A DNA stretch of 64,000 bases from DATKNA01 sp963755755 (GCA_963755755.1 CAVWLJ010000009.1:1-64000); one strand, 5' to 3'; numbered from the stretch's first letter, positions 54,360 to 63,939 are shown. Program-made: numbers and translations. Notes: generated by a model from the letters alone, not told the origin.

Positions 54360-55318
54360 TCAGGCGGCACGGCCGGTGAACCGCGAGCGGTTCCCGCGAC
54401 CCAATGCGGTCCGCAGCCTCGCGACCATGGGCGGTGGGTCGCCGCGCACGTGCCGGGCATTCCAGCGGACCACGATCAGTCCGAGCGCCTCGAGCCGCGC
54501 CTGCCGGTCCTTCTCGGCCTCGAACGCGTCCACGGCGTCCGCATTCAGGTACTTGCTCCGACCGTCGGCCTCGCCCACGACGCCGTGGTCCAGCCAGGCG
54601 AAGTCATTCCGCGCCACGAACCGCCCGTGGGCGTCGAGGATCGTCACCTGGGGCACCGGCGCCGGGATGTCGTGCCGGTGCATGACGACCGCGGACCCGG
54701 ATTCCAGCCACGACTCCCGGCGTCCGTCGACGAGCCTCAGGCCGGCGAGCCCGGCAGCCGCGTAGGGCCAGCTCTCCTGACGTGCGAGAACGGTGGCGAT
54801 CTCCTCGACGGTGCACAGCGTTCGACGCACGGCGGCGTCCGCGATCGGAACGGCGTCGAGCGCATCGAGGTGACGCAGGCAGTCCGCGACGGTCCGCGCC
54901 GGTGAGGTGACTGGCAGCCCTTGCCGGCGGACGACGACGTCCGGCGGCAGGGCGGCGACCTGCCGGATCAGGTCGCGGTCCGGCGCGGACGCCGCTGGCT
55001 CGTCGGGTCGACGGTGACGACGACCGACGCGAGCAAGGCCCGCGACACCGGCAGTCCCCAGAGGGCGGCGGCGCTCGCATGGCTGAAGGCGTACGGCGTC
55101 CGGGAGTTGACGTTGGCGAGGTACACCGCGAAGGCGAGGAGGACGTGCCGCTGCTCCGGTGCGGCCGCCTGCCAGCGCTCCTCCAGGCAGAAGGCGCCGC
55201 GGCGGAGCCTGCGCCAGCGACCGATCGCCACTCGCCGCTCGGCCTGCGTCGCCGTCAGCCCCGCCTTGACCGCCTGCTGCAGGGAGAAGACGGGAGGCAG
55301 GACGGGGTCCGGACGCAC
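54360..55318 (-). CDS. AbiEi-antitoxin-like / DUF559 endonuclease-like protein, one frame break
   Basis: A two-part protein of about 315 residues common in actinobacteria. The N-terminal part (VLPPVFSLQQAVKAGLTATQ, RWRRLRRGAFCLEERW) is a winged helix of the type IV antitoxin AbiEi sort. After a break near 54978 the middle reads RQVAALPPDVVVRRQGLPVT. The C-terminal part (FARND..WLDHGVVGEADGRSKYLN, LEALGLIVVRWNARHVRGDP) resembles the DUF559/Vsr-like nuclease fold with D, E-x-D and K residues. No AbiEii-type toxin gene lies beside it, so a toxin-antitoxin role is unproven. GTG 55318. A family C repeat lies just upstream. Confidence 0.7.
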
Positions 55319-55422
55319 GCGAATCAGGATTCCCGTGATCGCCGAGAAGCCGAAAACCGTTGTCCACAGGCTATCGGCGGATGCGGCCAGGCGAGAGGGG
55401 TGGACGCTGCCCCTGGAACCGA

Positions 55423-55526
55423 GCAATGCCCCCGAAACCCCATGCTCCGGGAGCCCTGGAGCACGGGCTTCGGGGGTATTGCTGGCCTTCCGGCGTAGCG
55501 CGGCGACCGGCTTCGGGGGCAATGCC
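55423..55526. repeat. Family C palindromic repeat
   Basis: Box gcaatgcccccgaa (55423-55436) faces inverse copies at 55469-55482 and 55512-55526 (ttcgggggc/t...). On the minus strand two boxes (ta/tgcccccgaa) lie 19 bases apart with gccgg between them, the same layout as families A and B. A gctccggg/cctggagc dyad lies between the arms. Confidence 0.7.
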
Positions 55527-55553
55527 GGCGTTCGGGGGTACGCCGTCGACCGG

Positions 55554-56664
55554 TCAGGCCACGCGGAACTGGTCGGCGTCCGGGGCGAGGGTCATGCCAT
55601 GGCCGGGGACGGTCAGGTCGGGGCGCATGGCTCCGCCGGTGGCGGAGGGCGCTCCGGAGAAGAGCATCCGCTCGATCCGCACGTGGTCGTGGAACCACTC
55701 GACGTGCCGCAGGTTCGTCACGGCCGCGGCGACCGGTGCGTGCAGCGCGGGCGCGCAGTGCGCGGACACCTCGAGGTTGTGCGCGGCGGCGACGGCGGCG
55801 ATCCGGAGCCACTCGGTGTAGCCGCCGCAGCGGGTCGCGTCCGCCTGCAGGCAGTCGACCGCGCCGGACGCGCACAGCCGCTGTGCCTCGACCAGCGACC
55901 AGGCGTACTCGCCGGCGGCCACGTCGGCGTCCACCGCCGTCCGGACGGTCCGGAGCCCGGCCAGGTCGTCGGAGCTCACGGGCTCCTCGAACCAGCTGAC
56001 GCCGAGGTCGTCGTAGGCGCGGCCCATCCGCACGGCCTGGCCGACGGTGTACCCGCCGTTCGCGTCGACGAACAGCTCCACGGCGTCCCCGACCGTCTCC
56101 CGCGCCAGGCGGGCGCGCGCCAGGTCCCGGTCCGTCCGCGAGCCCCACGACTCGCCGACCTTGATCTTGACGCGCGGGATGCCCTCGCCCTCGACCCATC
56201 CGCTCAGCTGCCGGCGGAGTGTGGCGTCGTCGTACGAGGTGAAGCCGCCGCTGCCGTAGACCGGGACGTCGTCGCGGGCGCGCCCGAGCAGCCGGACGAG
56301 CGGGACGCCGAGCAGTCGCGCCGCGAGGTCCCAGAGCGCGACGTCGACGGCCGACAGCGCGCACGAGGCGATGCCGGGCCGGCCGACGTTGCGCAGCTGC
56401 TTCTGCATCGCGGACCAGGCCGCCGGGACGTCGAGGGCGTCACGGCCGCCGACGACGCCTGCCAGGAGGTCGCGGACGACGTCGCCGGCGGCGGCGGCCG
56501 CGTACGTCCAGCCCAGCCCGGTGCACCCGCCGGCCGAGGCGCGGACGACGACGGCCGTCGTCGACGACCACGTGCATGGTGCCGTCGGCCTCGGGCTGGT
56601 CGGTCGGGATCGTGTACACCCGCACGTCGAGCCCGTCGATCGTCACGTCAGTTGCGCGCGACAT
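55554..56664 (-). CDS. Enolase-superfamily (mandelate racemase / muconate cycloisomerase) enzyme, one frame break
   Basis: An enzyme of the MR/MLE family, about 370 residues. It starts with a capping domain (LDVRVYTIPTDQPEADGTMH). After a break near 56555 it continues with YAAAAAGDVVRDLLAG-like text and ASCALSAVDVALWDLAARLL. The barrel has RVKIKVG (catalytic Lys), LFVDANGGYTVGQAVRMGRA (metal Asp), VSWFEEPVSSDDLAG (metal Glu) and DVAAGEYAWSL (metal Glu), with SAHCAPALHAPVAAAV near the end. These point to an acid-sugar dehydratase or cycloisomerase; the substrate is unclear. ATG 56664. The ThDP enzyme gene is downstream. Confidence 0.83.
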
Positions 56665-56674
56665 CTCATCCTCC

Positions 56675-56751
56675 GCTGATCATGCACTTCGCGGCGATCA
56701 TGCACGTCCGTGCAGCGACAGTGCATGATCGCCGCGAAGTGCATGATCAGC
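56675..56751. repeat. Family A palindromic repeat, spaced copy
   Basis: Arms 56675-56705 and 56721-56751 are exact inverse complements of 31 bases with a 15-base spacer. A gcgagagagggg tract follows. It lies between the enolase-superfamily start and the ThDP enzyme stop. Confidence 0.9.
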
Positions 56752-56783
56752 GCGAGAGAGGGGTGGGGTGGGAGCGGGCGGTG

Positions 56784-58605
56784 TCAGGAGGAGTGGTGGG
56801 GGAGGAACTCCTGGAGCTTGGTCTTGATGCCCTCCTTCATCACCGACCAGCGGTCCTCGTCGCCGGCGAGGATCGACGACGTCATCGCCTTCATCTGCTC
56901 GACCGTCGCGTGCGGCGGGATCGGCGGGACGTTCGGGCTGGTGTGGACGTCGAGCACCGTCGGCCGGTCGGCCGCGAGGGCGGCGTCCCAGGCGGAGCCG
57001 AGGTCGTCGGGCTTGTCGACCTCGATGCCCTGCAGCCCCAGGCTCCGGGCGAAGGCGGCGTAGTCGACCGACGGCAGGCTCTGCGACTCGACGAACTTCG
57101 GCGCACCCTGCATCGCGCGCATCTCCCAGGTGACCTGGTTGAGGTCGTCGTTGTGCAGGACGGCGACGACGAGCCGGGGATCGCTCCAGCGCTCCCAGTA
57201 CTTCTTCACGGTGATCAGCTCGGCCATGCCGTTCATCTGCATCGCGCCGTCGCCGACGAAGGCGATCGCGGGCCGGTCGGGGTGGGCGAACTTGGCGCCG
57301 ATGGCGTAGGGGACGCCGGGGCCCATCGTGGCGAGGGTGCCGGACAGCGACCCGCGGACGCCGGCCGGGAAGCGGAGGTCCCGCGCGTACCAGTTCGCCG
57401 ACGACCCCGAGTCCGCGGCGAACATCGCGTTCGCGGGCATCCGGTCGTTCAGCTCCCAGAACAGCCGCATCGGGTTGATCGGGTCGGCCTCGACCATCGC
57501 CTCCATGCGCATGGTCTCCCACCAGCGCGCGGACGTCCTCCTCGATGCCCTCGCGCCAGCCGCGGTCGGTCTTGCGCTGCAGCAGCGGGATCAGCGCCCG
57601 CAGGGTCGAGGCCGCGTCGCCGACGAGGTTGACCTCGTACGGGTAGCGCATGCCGATGAACCGGCCGTCGATGTCGATCTGCACCGCCCGCGCCTGCCCG
57701 AGCGGCGGCATGAACTGGGTGTACGGGAAGTTCGAGCCGACGGTGAGCAGCGTGTCGCAGCCCATCATCATCTCGTAGCTCGGCCGCGTGCCCAGCAGGC
57801 CGATGCGAGCCGGTGACCCACGGGAGGTCGTCGGGCAGGACGTCCTTGCCCAGCAGCGCCTTGGCCGCGCCGGCGCCGAGGAGGTCGGCCACCTGCTCGA
57901 CCTCGGCGCGGGCACCGTGCGCGCCCTGACCGACGAGCAGCGCGACCTTCGAGCCGGCGTTGAGGATCTCCGCCGCCCGCTGCACCGCCGCGGCGTCCGG
58001 GTCGACCTCCGGCCAGGCGATGCCCAGGCTCGACGGGACCTCCTTGAACGCGTGCCCGGGCGGGGTGTACTCGAGCTCCTGCACGTCGGACGGGATGATG
58101 ATCGCCGTCGGCGCCTGCTGGGCGATCGCGATCCGGATCGCCCGGTCGAGCACGTTCGGGAGCTGCTCCGGCACCGTCACCATCTGCACGTAGTCGCCGG
58201 CGACGTCCTTGAACAGCGAGATGCAGGTCGACCTCCTGCTGGTAGGAGCCGCCCATGGCGCTCCGCGCCGTCTGCCCGACGATCGCCACGACCGGGACGT
58301 GGTCGAGCTTGGCGTCGTAGAGCCCGTTGAGCAGGTGGATCGCGCCCGGGCCCGGAGGTGGCCATGCAGACGCCGACCCGGGGCCGGACGCCGCCCGGCT
58401 CGCTCCAGCCGAACTTCGCGTACCCGACGGCCTCGAAGGCGGCCATCTCCTCGTGCCGCGCCTGCACGAACGCCGGCGCGTGCAGCGACTCGTCGGTCCA
58501 GGCCGCGAGGATGCCGTTGATCCCGTCACCGGGGAACGCGAAGACGTGCTCGATGCCCCAGTCGCGCAGCCGGGTGAGCAGGTACCCGGCGACGGTCAGT
58601 GCCAT
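56784..58605 (-). CDS. Thiamine-diphosphate enzyme, pyruvate oxidase (PoxB)-like, four frame breaks
   Basis: A ThDP-dependent enzyme of about 605 residues, probably oxidising or decarboxylating pyruvate at the membrane. The N-terminus is VFAFPGDGINGILAAWTDES with the activating Glu in ARHEEMAAFEA. VVAIVGQTARSAMGGSYQQE and FVGDGAMQMNGMAELITVKK (the GDG-x(20+)-N ThDP site, with N in HNDDLNQ) follow. The C-terminus is FLPHHSS. Breaks lie near 58358, 58225, 57805 and 57515. The Dld-like gene is upstream on the same strand, which suggests lactate/pyruvate use. An acetolactate-synthase relative is the main alternative. Confidence 0.8.
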
Positions 58606-58626
58606 GTCAGTTCCCTCCAGTCGTGG

Positions 58627-61600
58627 TCACCGTGCGTCCATCGCTGTTCGCATGATCAACCTGGTTTGCATGATCAGCGCGGTTGAATCAGGGGGTCGGG
58701 AGGTTCGCAGGGCCGTCGCCAGCACCTGGGCGACGTGCACCGGACGCCGTCCGTCGGCCTGCCCCTTGAGCTCGCCGCTCTGCTCGACCTGAGTGCGGCA
58801 GCTGAAGCCGTCCGCGATCATCAGGGTGTCCTCGGACGCCGACCGGACGGCGGGCAGCAGCCCGTCCTCCGCGCACGGCCATCGAGACGTCGTAGTGGCC
58901 CGCCTCGAAGCCGAAGTTGCCCGCGAGGCCGCAGCAGCCGGAGTCCAGCACGTCGGCGTCCACGCCGGCCCGCTTCAGAACCTCGACGTCGGCGTGCTCG
59001 TCGAGGATCGCGTGCTGGTGGCAGTGCATCTGGACGATGGCCTTGCGGTCGGCCCGCGGCGGCTGCCAGTCGGGCGCGCGCTCGAGCAGGAGCTCCCCGA
59101 GCGTCCTGGTCTGCGCGGTGAGGCGCTCGACGTCCCGGTCCTCGGGGAAGAGATCGTGGGCGTCGGCCCGGAAGACGGCGGTGCAGCTCGGCTCCAGCCC
59201 GACCACCGGGGTCCCGGCGGACGTGTAGGGAGCCAGCGCGGTCGCCGTCCGGCGCAGCACCTTCTTGGCGACGCCGAGCTGTCCGGTCGAGATCCACGTC
59301 AGCCCGCAGCAGAGCTCCTGCTCGGGGATGCGCACGGTGAAGCCCGCGGCCTCGAGCACCTCGACGGCGGCGACGCCGATCGCGGGGGAGAGGTGGTTGG
59401 TGAAGGTGTCGGGCCAGAGCACGACCTCGCCGCGGGAGCCGTCGCCGCGGGGCAGGTCGCCGCGCTGGTCCAGGCGCTTGAACCAGGTGGTGAACCGCAT
59501 CCGGCCGAACTCCGGGACCGTCCGCTCCTGGGCGACCCCGCCGGCCGCCTTGATCAGGGTGTCGAGCCCGCGGGTGTGCGAGAGCCGGTTGACGGCTCGC
59601 GGCGCGATCGCGGCGAGCCGGGCCCAGACGGGCAGCCAGCCCATCGAGTAGTGGGCGAGCGGCCGGAGCCGGCGGGCGTAGTGGTGGGCGAGGAACTCCG
59701 CCTTGTAGGTGGCCATGTCGACGTGCATGGGGCAGTCGCTCCGGCAGCCCTTGCACGACAGGCAGAGGTCGAGCGCCTCCAGCACGTCCTTCGAGCGCCA
59801 GCCGTCGCCGACGGTGGGGTCGGCGTGGCCGTCGAGCATCTCGAAGAGCAGCCGCGAGCGACCCCGCGTCGCGTGCTCCTCTTCCCGGGTCGCCCGGTAG
59901 CTCGGGCACATCACCCGGCCGTCCTTCTGCGGCGAGTGGCACTTGCCGACGCCGACGCAGCGGAGCACGGCCCGCTGGAAGCTGCCGTCGTCGTCGGGGT
60001 AGCGGAAGAACAGGTCCTGCGGGTCGGCCGGCGACCACTGCGCGCCGAGCCTGAGGTCCGACGTCGGCGGCCGGGCGTCCACCACCTTGCCCGGGTTCAT
60101 GAGCCCGCTCGGGTCCCAGATCCCGCGGAACCGGCGCATCGCCTCCACGAGATCGTCGCCGAACATGATCCCGAGCAGTGCGCCGCGCGCCTGGCCGTCG
60201 CCGTGCTCGCCCGAGAGCGAGCCGCCGTACCGGGTGACCAGCTGCGCCGCGTCGGTGAGGAAGTGCCGGAAGTGGTCGATGCCGGCCGGGGTGACGAGGT
60301 CGAACGGGATCCGGCAGTGCACGCACCCCTGGCCGAAGTGCCCGTACACCGAGACGTTCTCGTAGTGGTACCGCTCCAGCAGCGCCTGGTAGTCGCGCAG
60401 GTAGTCGCCCAGCCGGTACGGGTCGACGGCGGCGTCCTCCCAGCCGGGCCACGCGTCGGGTGACGTCTCGGCCGGCCCGCCCGGACGTGCCGTCGCCCCC
60501 AGCCCGCCCTCGCGCACCTTCCACAGCCCGCTCTTGTCGGCGTCCTTCTTGACGATGTGGCTGCTGACGCCCTCCTTGTCGGAGAACTCGTCCGCGAGGC
60601 GCTGGGCCTTGGCGTGGGCGGCGTCCGCGTCGTCGGCGTCGAGCTCCACGAAGAGCCACGCGCGACCCTCGGGGAGGTCGTCCAGGCTCTGCCGGTGCAT
60701 CCCTCGGGAGCGCTCGAGGTCGACGAGCTGCTTGTCGACGCCCTCGAGCCGGAACGGGTCGTAGGGGAGGATCGCCGGCACGGCGTCGCCCGACGACGGG
60801 ACGTCGCGGAACCCGAGCAGCACGAGCGCGGTGGCCTTCGGCGTCGGGGCGAGCTCGAGGTCGGCCCGCAGGATCGTCAGGCAGGTGCTCTCGCTGCCGA
60901 CCACGGCCTTGGCGACGTCGAAGCCGTTCTCGGGCAGCAGCGCGTCCAGGCTGTAGCCGGAGACCCGGCGCGGGATGTCGGGGAACCCTTTGCGGATCCG
61001 GTCCGCATACTCGTCGGCCAGGTCCTTGAGCTGCCGGTAGATCTCCGCCCGGCGTCCGCCGGCGGCCATCACGGCGTCCCAGCTCAGCTCGGGGAAGCGG
61101 TCGTCGTCGCAGCGGCCGATCCAGAACCGCTCGCCGTCCTGAGTGATGACCTCGAGCCGGCGGATGTTGTCCGCGGTCTTGCCGTACCGCTGCGCCGTCG
61201 CGCCGCAGGAGTTGTTGCCGAGCATGCCCCCGAGCGTGCAGTTCGGGTGCGTGGAGGGCTCCGGGCCGAACCGCAGGCCGTGCGGCTCCAGATGGGCGTT
61301 GAGCACGTCGAGGACGACGCCGGGCTGCACGATCGCGCTCCGCGCCTCGAGATCGACGTGCTCGATCTCGTGGCAGTACTTCGACCAGTCGATCACTACG
61401 GCGGTGTTCGTGCACTCACCGGCGAGGCTGGTGCCGCCGCCGCGGGAGAGCAGCGGGGCGCGATGCCGCGCTGCGACCCGCACGGCCGCCGCGGCCGCGT
61501 CCGGGGTCCGGGGGACGACGACGCCGAGCGGGACCTGCCGGTAGTTCGAGGCGTCGGTCGAGTAGGCGGCGAGCGTGCCGGCGTCGAAGCGCACCTCGCC

Positions 61601-61664
61601 GTCCACCTCGGCGCGCAGGTCTCGCTCCAGGGCCTCGACATCGACACCCGCTCGTCTGGTCATC
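58627..61664 (-). CDS. FAD-binding and Fe-S-binding D-lactate dehydrogenase-like protein, one frame break
   Basis: A membrane-associated dehydrogenase of about 1010 residues, probably oxidising D-lactate or a related 2-hydroxy acid. N-terminal FAD domain (APLLSRGGGTSLAGECTNTA, PEPSTHPNCTLGGMLGNNSC), the FAD-linked oxidase C-domain (YGGSLSGEHGDGQARGALLG), then Fe-S part with LCLSCKGCRSDCPMHVDMAT and the CCG domains (LCCGLTWISTG, GCCGLAGNFGFEAG). A break near 58879 hides the end; restoring it gives TLMIADGFSCRTQVEQSGEL and a tail ALIMQTRLIMRTAMDAR encoded by a family A repeat, stopping at 58627. ATG 61664 follows GGGAGGTCCC. It is divergent from a MarR gene. Confidence 0.88.
58650..58680 (-). 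repeat. Family A palindromic repeat, degenerate copy in coding sequence
   Basis: Two gcatgatc boxes in tandem (gcatgatcaacctggtttgc then atgatcagcgc) form the last codons of the Dld-like gene once its frame break is repaired. Confidence 0.65.
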
Positions 61665-61708
61665 GGGACCTCCCTCGCTCCGCGAACACTCCCAACGTAG
61701 GACAAAGG

Positions 61709-61729
61709 ATGTATGTCAGCAAATGAAGG
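61709..61729. promoter_or_regulatory. Candidate MarR-region operator
   Basis: The 21-base AT-rich stretch atgtatgtcagcaaatgaag plus g lies in the 112-base gap between the divergent Dld-like and MarR genes, about 45 bases from each start. It matches 43911-43931 at 18 of 21 positions. It may bind the adjacent MarR protein. Confidence 0.5.
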
Positions 61730-61776
61730 TGGACGACGACCCTTGCTCACAGATCGAGTTCACGTAACCTTGGGCC

Positions 61777-62253
61777 ATGGCCACGGGCGAGCGGACCAAG
61801 CTCAAGGACGACGTCGACGCCACGCTGACGGCGTCGCGCGCCCTGGTCGGCGTGGTCGCACGGTCGCTCGCCGACGTCCTCGAGCAGATCACGCTGCCGC
61901 AGTTCCGCGTGCTCGTCGTGCTCTGCTCGGGCGGGCCGATGCGCAGCGGCGTCCTCGCCGACCGCCTCGGCGTCCATCAGTCCACGTTCACGCGCACCGC
62001 AGACCGGCTCGTCGCGCAGGGCCTGATCCGCCGTGAGGTGAGTGCCGAGAGCCGGCGTGAGGTGATCGTGGACCTCACGGAGCCCGGGCAGGATCTCGTG
62101 GTCGGCGTCATGAAGGCGCGCCGCGCGGACATCGAGAAGATCCTGCGCCGGGCGACGCCCGATCAGCGCGAGGCGATCAGGGCGGGCTTCGCGGCGTTCG
62201 CCGTGGCCGCCGGTGAGCCGGAGGCGTCCCTGCTGCTCACCCTGGGGCTCTGA
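61777..62253 (+). CDS. MarR-family transcriptional regulator
   Basis: A 158-residue repressor. The winged helix has QFRVLVVLCSGGPMRSGVLA, DRLGVHQSTFTRTADRLVAQ and GLIRREVSAESRREVIVDLT. The dimer helices at both ends are usual. ATG 61777. The gene is divergent from the Dld-like gene and probably represses it; a candidate operator lies between. The ligand may be an organic acid or an oxidant but cannot be told. Confidence 0.9.
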   Translation: MATGERTKLKDDVDATLTASRALVGVVARSLADVLEQITLPQFRVLVVLCSGGPMRSGVLADRLGVHQSTFTRTADRLVAQGLIRREVSAESRREVIVDLTEPGQDLVVGVMKARRADIEKILRRATPDQREAIRAGFAAFAVAAGEPEASLLLTLGL

Positions 62254-62263
62254 GCGCCCGGTC

Positions 62264-63889
62264 TCAGAACCGCTGCCCGCGGCGGAGCCGCCGCGGCCGG
62301 CCGTCGGGGTCGAAGAGCCCGCGGTACAGCCACGGTGCCCACCGGCGCTGCCGGTCGGAGACCGGTTCGGGCTCGTGGTGGCGGACCTGCCCCGGCGGTC
62401 GCGGCCCCCGCCGCCCGTCGCGGTGCCACCCGTCCAGGGCGTCGGCGGTCGCCCGCCACAGGTCGAACGCGGTCGCGGGGTCGAGCAGCCGCGGATCGTC
62501 CGCCTCGAGGCCGAGGTGCTCGGCCCACAGCTGGAGCCGGAGCTCGCGCGCGAGCCGGCGGGCGCCGTCCCCGCGGCCGGTCGGGTCGGCCGGCTCGCGG
62601 CCGTCCAGCGTCTCGTCCACGACGGCGCACGTGATCTCGCTGTCGCTGGTCCAGGAGCGCAGGTTGAAGTTGTCCGAACCGCAGGTGAACCAGACGTCGT
62701 CGACCACGCACACCTTCGCATGCACGTAGATCGGGGTGCCCTCGGCGTTCTCGAGGTCGACGACGAGCACCCGGTCGGGCGCGACGCCGCGGAGCAGGTC
62801 GAGCGCCTGCCACTGCCCGAGCCGGGTGGGCGGCCCGCTGAGCCGGCCGTCGGCGTCCGGGTAGCGCGGCAGCACGGCGACGAGCCGGAGCTCCGGCGAC
62901 GTCAGCAGCGCCCGGGCGATGCTCCCCGCGACGCGCTCGTTCCACAGGTACTGGTCCTCGACGTAGATCAGGCTCCGGGCGAGCGCGAACGCCTTCTCGT
63001 ACCCTCGGGCGATGCTGCGTTCCCCGTTCCGCGCGAACGGGTACCCCGGGCGCTTCGTCCCGTAGGTGCGCAGCACCTGGACGGCGTGCGGCCCGGTCGG
63101 GGCGGGCGCCGGCTGGATCGCGGGCAGCGGCCGCGGATGGCGCTGCATCCGGGCGGCCCGCTGCAGCAGCATGCGGTACGGCGTGCGCCGGTCGAGCGGG
63201 TGCGGGTCGTCCCAGCGTTCGGTGAAGGTCCGCAGGAGGTCACCGACGACGGGGCCGCGCAGCTCGAGCGCGGCGTCGTGCCACGGCGGACGCGGCCCGT
63301 AGCGCGGGTCCATCACCGGCGCCTGCGGGTCGCCCCCGTGCGCGGCGTCGTCCCGCCGGCCGTGGCAGAGGTCGATGCCGCCGACGAAGGCGACGTCACG
63401 CTCGGGCGAACCCTGACGCCGGATGACGAAGAGCTTCTGGTGGTGCGAGCCGAAGCGGCGCACCCGCTGGTCGAGGAGCACCTCCGCGCCCGCCTCGTTG
63501 AGCTGGCTGCCGAAGCGCTGGTTCTCCTGGGCGTTGAAGCGCATCCGGTCCGAGTGCGAGCGCCAGACCAGCCCGCGGATCTCGACGCCGGCCTCGGCCA
63601 GGTCGCACAGAACGTCGGCGATCTCGTGCCCGTCCTCCGTCAGGCGCTGGTCGGCGTCGCCGCGCCAGTCGGTGAAGAACACCCGGTCCCCGGCGTGCAG
63701 GGCGCAGAGCTCCTCGAACAACCGCCGGAAGTACACGGCGCCGTGCACGTGAGGGATCACCCGGTTGCCGGCCGACCAGGACTGCCCGGCGCTGCCGGGG
63801 CCGCTGTTCGGGGCGCTGTCGAGGTCGGTGTCCGGGTTCCCGCGCTCGTCCGGAGTCAGGAACCACCGGTCCGCCGCGTCGTCGCCCAC
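62264..63889 (-). CDS. Phospholipase D-like domain protein
   Basis: A 541-residue PLD-superfamily protein with two phosphodiesterase motifs. The first is HHQKLFVIRR (about 149-158), in which the Asp of H-x-K-x4-D is Arg. The second, IYVHAKVCVVDDVWFTCGSD (about 383-402), is complete, followed by NFNLRSW. Family members hydrolyse phospholipids or act as cardiolipin-synthase-like transferases. The first motif may be weak, so catalysis may be altered. No signal peptide is visible. ATG 63889. Convergent with the MarR gene, 10 bases apart. Confidence 0.87.
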   Translation of the reverse strand: MGDDAADRWFLTPDERGNPDTDLDSAPNSGPGSAGQSWSAGNRVIPHVHGAVYFRRLFEELCALHAGDRVFFTDWRGDADQRLTEDGHEIADVLCDLAEAGVEIRGLVWRSHSDRMRFNAQENQRFGSQLNEAGAEVLLDQRVRRFGSHHQKLFVIRRQGSPERDVAFVGGIDLCHGRRDDAAHGGDPQAPVMDPRYGPRPPWHDAALELRGPVVGDLLRTFTERWDDPHPLDRRTPYRMLLQRAARMQRHPRPLPAIQPAPAPTGPHAVQVLRTYGTKRPGYPFARNGERSIARGYEKAFALARSLIYVEDQYLWNERVAGSIARALLTSPELRLVAVLPRYPDADGRLSGPPTRLGQWQALDLLRGVAPDRVLVVDLENAEGTPIYVHAKVCVVDDVWFTCGSDNFNLRSWTSDSEITCAVVDETLDGREPADPTGRGDGARRLARELRLQLWAEHLGLEADDPRLLDPATAFDLWRATADALDGWHRDGRRGPRPPGQVRHHEPEPVSDRQRRWAPWLYRGLFDPDGRPRRLRRGQRF

Positions 63890-63939
63890 GCCGTCGGACT
63901 ACCCCACAGGTGATCGATCGACACCACGCAGGCGCGATG

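Noticed and set aside
60557..61726. 389-residue plus-strand frame over the Dld-like gene
   Set aside because: Antisense shadow; the minus strand carries FAD and Fe-S motifs without interruption here.
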